Origin: JBBDNT01 sp040877445
GTDB taxonomy: Bacteria > Planctomycetota > Planctomycetia > Planctomycetales > Planctomycetaceae
Reading direction: 5' to 3'
Assembly: GCA_040877445.1 (NCBI GenBank)
Contig: JBBDNT010000294.1
Location: 1-11,869 of the forward strand
Length of the DNA stretch: 11,869 bases
Each line of letters begins with the position of its first letter. Position 1 is the first letter of the stretch. The notes beneath the pieces were generated by a model that saw nothing but the letters and a program-made list of their open reading frames with translations, was not told the DNA's origin and ran no database searches. Made by a program: the position numbers and the translations under genes. Shown here piece after piece: positions 1 through 4,865 of the stretch.

Positions 1-1
1 G

Positions 2-100
2 GAGCACGTCCACGCCGCCCCGCACACCACGCCGGTCAGCCGTCCGGACGAAGTGCAGGCGGCCCGCAAGCCGATCCTGAAGGCGACGGTCGCGGGTTGA
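2..100 (+). CDS. gcvPB: Glycine dehydrogenase (decarboxylating) subunit 2, C-terminal end (partial)
   Basis: Only the last 32 codons are in the window, ending in TGA at 98-100. The reading includes APHTTPVSRPDEVQAARKP, which matches the conserved C-terminal end of the PLP-binding beta subunit of split-type P-protein (typically APHTTPVxRLDEVxAARKPxLRW). The enzyme decarboxylates glycine and passes the aminomethyl group to the lipoyl arm of H-protein in the glycine cleavage system. The final residues KATVAG replace the usual RW-type ending. The downstream lipoyl/octanoyl transferase at 1458-2387 supports the call, because split gcvP genes and lipoate-attaching enzymes are often neighbours. The start and catalytic region lie upstream of the window. 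Confidence 0.85.
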   Translation, partial: EHVHAAPHTTPVSRPDEVQAARKPILKATVAG

Positions 101-191
101 TTCGATCCGAATTCTCGACCGCCCGGCGGGGATCTTCGGGGCTCTGGCAGGGCGGTGCATGCGACCGACAGCCTTCCGATGCAGGCTTCAG

Positions 192-220
192 TTGCAGTGT
201 GTCCATCAACGCCGTAGATT
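192..220 (+). promoter_or_regulatory. Weak sigma70-like promoter candidate for the antitoxin, implying a leaderless mRNA
   Basis: TTGCAG (192-197) and TAGATT (215-220) are separated by 17 bases. The -35 matches the consensus at three of six positions and the -10 at four of six. The expected start of transcription, about seven bases after the -10, falls at or next to the ATG at 228. No purine-rich ribosome-binding site precedes that ATG, which fits a leaderless transcript. The hexamers are weak, so this may be chance. Confidence 0.25.
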
Positions 221-227
221 CGATGTC

Positions 228-950
228 ATGATCGCAACCGCCGACACGATCGGGATCGGTATCTACACCCCCGCCGAGGCGGCATTCTACGCCCGGGTGC
301 AGACTCGTCTCCTGACTCGCTGGCTGTTCGGCAGCGCTCAAGGCGATGCGGTCGTGACGCCGCGGCTACTCGATCAACCGCCGGACGATCGACTGGTGAC
401 GTTTCTCGATTTCGTTCAGGCTCTCGCGATTCGGAACCTGCGCATCAACTACAAGATTTCATTGAGCAAGATTCGGGCTGCCGTCGATCGTGCCCGCGAG
501 CAATTCGAAGTCGAGTATCCTTTCGCGATGAGCCACACGACCTATCTGTTCAGCGACCGCGCCCGGACCGGCCACGGCGAACTCGTGATCCAGCTCGACG
601 ATGGTGAGGACGAACCGAAGCTCGTGCAACTCTCGGGAAAGGCGGCCGGGAATCTCGTGATGGCGGAGGTGGTCGAACTGTATCTCGATCAGCTTTCGTT
701 CGACGAGCGCGGGCTGGCGGAGGCGTATCGCGCCGGGGGTGATGAGGAGAATCCGATCGTCATGGATCCGGCGCTGCGGTTCGGCGAACCTGTCCTCCGG
801 CGCTGCGGTTACACCGCGGAAACATTGTGGGAAGCCAGCATTCTCGAGGGAGGTCTCGATGCCGCGGCGCGCGCTTATGGTGTCGATCGAACGGACGTCG
901 CGCTCGCGTGCGAATTCTTCGACCATCTGCAAGGCAGGCCCACCGCGTGA
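228..950 (+). CDS. VapB45-like antitoxin (N-terminal HTH plus DUF433-type C-terminus)
   Basis: This 240-residue protein resembles the antitoxins paired with VapC45-type PIN-like toxins. Residues 12-35 (IYTPAEAAFYARVQTRLLTRWLFG) look like a MerR/HTH-type DNA-binding segment. Residues 54-100 (DDRLVTFLDFVQALAIRNL, then a helical stretch ending in VEYPFA) and the following HTTYLF are typical of this family. Residues 176-235 (PIVMDPALRFGEPVLRRCGYT to the C-terminal ACEFFDHL) form the DUF433-like domain. The likely role is binding the partner toxin and repressing its own promoter. I chose ATG 228 because homology begins there; the frame is open upstream to 159 but has no family-like sequence. The gene ends in a GTGA overlap with the toxin gene, as expected for translational coupling. 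The antitoxin is intact although the toxin is broken. Family assignment is from recalled motif patterns. Confidence 0.75.
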   Translation: MIATADTIGIGIYTPAEAAFYARVQTRLLTRWLFGSAQGDAVVTPRLLDQPPDDRLVTFLDFVQALAIRNLRINYKISLSKIRAAVDRAREQFEVEYPFAMSHTTYLFSDRARTGHGELVIQLDDGEDEPKLVQLSGKAAGNLVMAEVVELYLDQLSFDERGLAEAYRAGGDEENPIVMDPALRFGEPVLRRCGYTAETLWEASILEGGLDAAARAYGVDRTDVALACEFFDHLQGRPTA

Positions 951-1425
951 CGGCCAAGCTCCTGTTCGATGAGTGTTTCGGAGCCCCGGCAGTGGATCGC
1001 TTCGCAGCCTTCATCGAGCTGATGGAAGAAGGCGAACGCCCGACGATTTCGCACCTGTTCGCGCACTGGCCGTCCGGCACTCTCGACGAGGCGTGGATAC
1101 CTGCACTGGCGCCCGAGGGCTGGGTGATCATCACCGTCGACCGCGGAAAAAACGCCGGGGAAGACTGAAGTTGCCCGATCTGTGCGTGGCGCATCAGGTC
1201 ACGCATGTCCTACTGAGCCGCCGCACGGGGCAATGAAAGAACTTTCAAAGATTTCAAGCGATACTGTCCGTCTGGCAAGAGTTGCTTCGCGAAATCGAAA
1301 CTCAACCGCGAGGCACGCGGTTCGTCATCGAGCCTCAGCCACGACACGATTTCGCGGGGCAACTGCTGATTCGCAATCCGCCGTCGAACCCGTCGAGCGC
1401 CGACCACTCCGTCGACCCGCAGTGA
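947..1425 (+). pseudogene. VapC45-like PIN-domain toxin, disrupted by a frameshift and an in-frame stop
   Basis: The gene starts at GTG 947, overlapping the antitoxin stop (TGA 948-950). The first frame encodes 73 residues: LLFDECFG with Asp8, DEAWIPALAPEGWVIITVDRGK with Asp47 and Asp65, then AGED and a stop at 1166-1168. These acidic residues fit a PIN-like RNase fold. The -1 frame continues the family pattern: KLPDLCVAHQVTHVLLS, then TGA at 1234-1236, then 62 further open codons including FQAILSVWQELLREIE and RGTRFVIEPQ to TGA 1423-1425. One missing base near the A6 run at 1147-1152 and one sense-to-stop change would explain the damage. Without both repairs the toxin lacks its C-terminal half. 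A -1 ribosomal slip is possible at AAAAAAC but would still end at 1236, giving 96 residues. Sequencing error cannot be excluded. Confidence 0.75.
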
Positions 1426-1442
1426 CAAGGCTGCTCGAAGTT

Positions 1443-1448
1443 GGAGAG
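1443..1448 (+). promoter_or_regulatory. Shine-Dalgarno GGAGAG for the lipoyl transferase
   Basis: GGAGAG lies nine bases before ATG 1458. It decides the start, since the frame is open back to 1182 through the toxin remnant. Confidence 0.6.
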
Positions 1449-1457
1449 AATGTCGTC

Positions 1458-2387
1458 ATGTCGTTGTCCTGCCGCGCCATTCTCGATCCCGCCCCCGCTT
1501 CCGGCGCGTGGAACATGGCGGTCGACGAGGCGCTGCTCGAAAGCGCGCTCGCGCGGGGAACGTGCGCCGTGCGGCTCTATCGCTGGGAGGAAGCGACGCT
1601 CTCGCTGGGATACTTCCAGAACCCCGGCGACGTGGCGGACGATTCCCGCTGGACCGGGCTGCCGCGCGTGCGGCGGCTGTCCGGCGGCGGGGCGATTCTG
1701 CATCACCACGAGTGGACCTATTCCTGCGTGTTGCCTCCGGGCCATCCGCTGGCCGCCGTGCCGCACCTGCTCTACGAGCGCGTTCACCACGAGTTGCTGG
1801 CGGTGCTCGCGCGGCGGGGAGTGGCGGCGGCGCTGCGCGGCGACGCGGCGGCGATCACTTCCGTGGGACCGATCAGCGATCCGTCCGAGAAACTCGTGTG
1901 CGACGACCAGCGACCCGGACGCTCCCAGCGTCCGGTTCGCTTCTCGCCGGATCGCAAGCCCGCCGATCCGTCCCGCGTCGCGCCGCCGGAAGCCTTTCTG
2001 TGCTTCGACCGCGGAGATGCGCGGGACATCGTCCGCGGGGGCCGCAAGATCGTCGGCAGCGCGCAGCGGCGGCGGCGCGGCGCCGTTCTGCAACATGGCA
2101 GCATCCTGCTGCGACGCTCCGAGTTCGCCCCGGAGTTCCCGGGGATTCTCGACCTCGTCCCCGACGCGCGAATCGACGCGGATTTCGCCGACGAAACGAT
2201 CGCACGCATCGCCCACGCGCTCCTTCCGCCGACCGACCGCGATCCGGCTTCGGCGGCCGACCGACTCGCAGGCGTTCGGCGCGGCGAACTCGGCGAGGAG
2301 GAGCGACGGCGCGCGGGGGAACTCGTCGAGTCGGCCGCGATCCGTCTCGTGGGCCGTCTTCGCGGGGCCGCGAAACCGCAAGCGTGA
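1458..2387 (+). CDS. Lipoate/octanoate transferase, LipM/LplA (biotin/lipoate A/B ligase) family
   Basis: This 309-residue cytosolic protein is a BPL/LplA/LipB-superfamily enzyme. It should attach octanoyl or lipoyl groups to lipoyl domains such as GcvH or the E2 subunits. Visible motifs are the N-terminal WNMAVDEALLE (18-28), the acyl-binding RRLSGGGAILH (72-82), and RKIVGSAQRRRRGAVLQHGSIL (196-217) with the invariant Lys197. LCF at 181-183 places Cys182 where LipM-type octanoyltransferases carry their catalytic cysteine, which favours transferase over ATP-dependent ligase activity. Residues 141-177, just before Cys182, look poorly conserved and contain a palindrome-encoded stretch (152-161). 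The start is supported by GGAGAG nine bases upstream. The gene lies 32 bases after the toxin remnant and about 1.36 kb after gcvPB, with which it probably once formed a single glycine-cleavage unit. LipM versus LplA is an inference. Confidence 0.85.
   Translation: MSLSCRAILDPAPASGAWNMAVDEALLESALARGTCAVRLYRWEEATLSLGYFQNPGDVADDSRWTGLPRVRRLSGGGAILHHHEWTYSCVLPPGHPLAAVPHLLYERVHHELLAVLARRGVAAALRGDAAAITSVGPISDPSEKLVCDDQRPGRSQRPVRFSPDRKPADPSRVAPPEAFLCFDRGDARDIVRGGRKIVGSAQRRRRGAVLQHGSILLRRSEFAPEFPGILDLVPDARIDADFADETIARIAHALLPPTDRDPASAADRLAGVRRGELGEEERRRAGELVESAAIRLVGRLRGAAKPQA
1911..1939. repeat. Palindromic (REP-like) hairpin inside the lipoyl transferase coding region
   Basis: CCGGACGCT (1915-1923) and AGCGTCCGG (1927-1935) are perfect inverted repeats around CCC. 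Beyond one C/T mismatch, CGA and TCG extend the stem, giving twelve Watson-Crick pairs. It encodes residues 152-161 (RPGRSQRPVR) in frame within a variable segment. Similar GC-rich hairpins are otherwise intergenic in this window. Confidence 0.6.
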
Positions 2388-2421
2388 GGTCGGGGCGAGC
2401 CGGCGTGACGATGCCTCACGC
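2382..2421. terminator. Possible bidirectional terminator or inverted repeat between convergent genes
   Basis: GCGTGAGG (2382-2389) and CCTCACGC (2414-2421) are perfect inverted repeats with a 24-base loop. They cover both stop codons, TGA 2385-2387 on the plus strand and TGA at 2418-2416 on the minus strand. No U-tract follows on either strand and the loop is long, so a terminator role is uncertain. The symmetry may partly reflect similar C-terminal codons. Confidence 0.35.
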
Positions 2422-3702
2422 CGCGGCGGTCGCGCGGTCGTCCTGCTCTTCGTGCCGCCAGATGCGGGTCGCCTCATCGCAGCCGCGCGTGCCGGCTTTC
2501 GCCTCCGGTTTCGAGTCGATCGCGCTTGCGCGCCGATCGCACGGCCGGGCCGCGAGCCACGCCAATAGCAATAGCACGCCGGCCGGCGCGAGCGCCTCCG
2601 CTTGCGGGACGGCCCGGTCGAACAGCCGCTCGAAGGCCCCTGTTCCTCCCAGGACCGCGTTGCAGCCCCACGCGGCCGCGGCGGTCCACCGCAGTCGATC
2701 CTCCCGAAAGCTCGATACCACCGCCCACGCGAGCATCGGGGCGGCGAGGCCGTAGGTGTTCCGCTCGGTCGCCGGCCCGAACGACAGTTGCCACGCGGCC
2801 CACGCGGCGAGCGTGAAGGCGAGCAACCCGCGGTCGGTTTCCCCCTTCAGCCGCCGCGCCACGCACCACGCCGCCACTCCCGCCGCCGTCGCCAGTTGCA
2901 GCACCGTGTAGACGCGCGGCGACGGGGGAACGCGGAACGCGGCGAGAATCGTCCAGAAGTCGCGATAGGTGCCCAATCGCCCCAGGCACGGTCCGCACAG
3001 GAACTCCGCCCAGTTCGCGTACTGCCACACCACGACGTGCGGCGGCTTCGACAGGAACGGCATCGCCGCGGGCAACAACGCGCACAGCACGAACCGGCCG
3101 ATCAACCGCCGCGGCCAGCACGCCATCGCCAACAGGGCGAAGGCGATCGGCCAAACCTTGATGTAGACCGGAATCGCCAGGCACATCGCCGCCAGCCACC
3201 ACCGCTTGTGTACGATGCCCCACGCGGCGAACGCGGCGAACGCGAAGCACAGCGACGTCGTCTGCCCCGCCCACAATCCGCGGGCCGACCCGATCAGCGC
3301 CAGGGCGAGAAACGCGGCGCGGGCCCGGTCGTCCCACCGTCCCGGCAACACGTCGCGCACCAACAGCCACAGTCCCGCGAACAGCGCCGAGACGTTCAGC
3401 AGCTGCCACGCCATCCCGCCCAGCCGGGCGGGGAACGCCGCGAAGGCGTTGAACGACATCGCGAACGCGGGGCTGTATCGATAACCCCGTGCGATCTCGT
3501 AGATGTTCTCTTCGGCCGACCAGCCGCGGGCCGCCAGTTCGAAGCAGGGGTAGACCGAATGCTTGACCGGCTCGACGGCGGCTTTCACGACGAGCGCGCA
3601 TCCGAATGCCAGCCACAGGGCAATGGCCCACCGCAGCCATTCGTGCCCCCGCGCGTCGTCCGCGGCCCCGGCATGGTTTTCGACGATGTCGATCGTCCTC
3701 AT
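2416..3702 (-). CDS. GT87 (DUF2029) polytopic membrane glycosyltransferase
   Basis: This 428-residue protein has about eight to ten hydrophobic segments, for example residues 25-42, 99-116, 129-140, 148-163, 169-196, 204-216, 265-281, 293-306, 318-331 and 371-386. The first extracytoplasmic loop has VYPCFELAARGWSAEENIYEIARGYRYSPAF (50-80), with the acidic and YRYSP pattern typical of GT-C enzymes of this family. WAGQTTSLCFAF (144-155) matches the conserved GQ-N/T segment. Such enzymes transfer sugars from polyprenyl-phosphate donors on the outer face of the membrane. The start ATG at 3702 overlaps the stop of the upstream GT2 gene as ATGA, so the two are translationally coupled. The last 40 residues are charged, hydrophilic and probably cytoplasmic. 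The acceptor cannot be deduced. Confidence 0.8.
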   Translation of the reverse strand: MRTIDIVENHAGAADDARGHEWLRWAIALWLAFGCALVVKAAVEPVKHSVYPCFELAARGWSAEENIYEIARGYRYSPAFAMSFNAFAAFPARLGGMAWQLLNVSALFAGLWLLVRDVLPGRWDDRARAAFLALALIGSARGLWAGQTTSLCFAFAAFAAWGIVHKRWWLAAMCLAIPVYIKVWPIAFALLAMACWPRRLIGRFVLCALLPAAMPFLSKPPHVVVWQYANWAEFLCGPCLGRLGTYRDFWTILAAFRVPPSPRVYTVLQLATAAGVAAWCVARRLKGETDRGLLAFTLAAWAAWQLSFGPATERNTYGLAAPMLAWAVVSSFREDRLRWTAAAAWGCNAVLGGTGAFERLFDRAVPQAEALAPAGVLLLLAWLAARPCDRRASAIDSKPEAKAGTRGCDEATRIWRHEEQDDRATAAA

Positions 3703-4661
3703 GCGGCCTGACGCTCCTCGCTCCATCGGGTCTCGCCGTGGCGCGTGTCGATCGCGGCGTGATGATCGGTCGGAATCGGCCCGCGCCGTCCGAGGATTCG
3801 CGGCGATGACGTCCAGCCTTCCCGGGCCGCGCTCTCGTCCCGAACCGTCCCCTGCCGGCCTTTCGATCCCAGGCCGAAGTACCGCCAGCGGATGATCGCC
3901 AATTCGCCGATCGCCCGCAGGAAATCGCGCCCGCGGAGTTTCGAGCCGGCCACGTCGCGCCAGTTCTCGAGCGGCAACTCGTACACCGCATCGGCGGCGT
4001 TCCCCTGGCCCGTCGCGCGCGCCTCGAGCCGCGAACTTCCCACACGCCGAACACTCGCGGAAATTCGGCCCGTCGCCAGGCGGGCGAACAGTTCCACGTC
4101 GAAAATCCACTTCGACAGAAACGGCTCGGCGAACAATCGCTCGGTCTCGGCGTCGGCGCGGAACAGCTTCGCCCCGCATTGCGTGTCGAAGATCGGCAGC
4201 CCGATCGTCCACGAAGCGGCCCGCGCGAACAGCCGCCCCAGCAACCGCCGCGACCGCTTCCGCACGAGTGTTCGCCCCAGCAGCGGAAGCCGCGTGCCGA
4301 TCACCAATCGCACGTCCGGGCGGCGATCGAGCACGGCGCGGAACCGCGGGATTTCATCGAGCGGCGTCGCGAGATCGGCGTCCCAGTAACCGACGTGCTC
4401 CGGCCGGCCGCGAAAGGCCGCGCACACGCCGCGGCGAACCGCTTCCGCCTTGCCGCTGTTTTTCTCGAGGTGCAGCCAGCCAATCCGCCCCGGTCGTTCG
4501 GCGGCGAGAAACTGCAGCCGGGGGAGCGTGGCGTCTCGGCTGCCGTCGTCGACGAACAGGAACTCGACCCGCGGATCGCGATCGACGGCGTCGACGAACC
4601 GCCGGCCGTCGAGCCGGGCGGCCTCGTTGAAACACGGAACGACGATCACGGTGCGCGGCAT
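3699..4661 (-). CDS. GT2 family dolichyl/polyprenyl-phosphate glucosyltransferase-like protein
   Basis: This 320-residue enzyme has a GT-A fold. VIVVPCFNEAARL (5-17) binds nucleotide, FLFVDDGSRD (34-43) and YWDADLATPLDEI (92-104) supply the metal-binding acidic residues, and IFDTQCGAKLFRAD (157-170) matches the DTQCGFKLF signature of Alg5-like dolichyl-phosphate beta-glucosyltransferases. LPLENWRDVAGSKLR (229-243) is another family block. The expected reaction is UDP-sugar plus polyprenyl phosphate giving polyprenyl-phosphate-sugar at the cytoplasmic face, to feed the GT87 enzyme encoded next. It has no membrane-anchor segments. The last 55 residues or so are polar and look unlike the family. 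AAGGA lies eight bases before the ATG, and a promoter candidate lies at 4729-4757. The sugar and lipid identities are inferred from family resemblance. Confidence 0.85.
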   Translation of the reverse strand: MPRTVIVVPCFNEAARLDGRRFVDAVDRDPRVEFLFVDDGSRDATLPRLQFLAAERPGRIGWLHLEKNSGKAEAVRRGVCAAFRGRPEHVGYWDADLATPLDEIPRFRAVLDRRPDVRLVIGTRLPLLGRTLVRKRSRRLLGRLFARAASWTIGLPIFDTQCGAKLFRADAETERLFAEPFLSKWIFDVELFARLATGRISASVRRVGSSRLEARATGQGNAADAVYELPLENWRDVAGSKLRGRDFLRAIGELAIIRWRYFGLGSKGRQGTVRDESAAREGWTSSPRILGRRGPIPTDHHAAIDTRHGETRWSEERQAA

Positions 4662-4669
4662 GGCAACGG

Positions 4670-4674
4670 TCCTT
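4670..4674 (-). promoter_or_regulatory. Shine-Dalgarno AAGGA for the GT2 gene
   Basis: On the minus strand AAGGA ends eight bases before ATG 4661, supporting that start. Confidence 0.55.
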
Positions 4675-4728
4675 CCCTGGACACCGCCGCGGCGCGCGGC
4701 ACCCCCCGCACCCGCAATCGGCGAGGGA

Positions 4729-4757
4729 TCTATACCCGCAACCGCCGCCGCTCACAA
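4729..4757 (-). promoter_or_regulatory. Sigma70-like promoter for the GT2-GT87 operon
   Basis: On the minus strand TTGTGA (4757-4752) and TATAGA (4734-4729) are spaced by exactly 17 bases. Each matches the consensus at four of six positions. Transcription would start near 4722, leaving a leader of about 60 bases before the GT2 ATG. It separates this operon from the PSD1 gene 204 bases upstream. Confidence 0.5.
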
Positions 4758-4817
4758 GACCAATCCGCCCTCCCCAAAGCGCCGACCGCCCGCCCCCGGT
4801 TAGCCGCGACCCGACAG

Positions 4818-4836
4818 GGGAGCGCGGCGCGCTCTC
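4818..4836 (-). terminator. Possible hairpin terminator after the PSD1 gene
   Basis: GAGCGC (4820-4825) and GCGCTC (4829-4834) flank GGC, with one wobble pair and one further G-C pair outside. It lies 30 bases past the PSD1 stop. There is no U-tract, so it may be chance in GC-rich DNA. Confidence 0.25.
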
Positions 4837-4865
4837 GCGGTCACACTATTTCACGCGCCTCCCGC

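Noticed and set aside
1147..1236. A functional toxin made by programmed frameshifting
   Set aside because: The slippery site is good, but the shifted frame ends at TGA 1234-1236 before the conserved C-terminal helix, so decay is the simpler explanation. The site is kept as a finding only.
1182..1457. N-terminal extension of the lipoyl transferase
   Set aside because: The frame is open, but it runs through toxin codons in another frame and homology starts at 1458 with a good Shine-Dalgarno.
1335..2477. A 380-codon open frame on the minus strand
   Set aside because: It is antisense to the lipoyl transferase and shows no family pattern.
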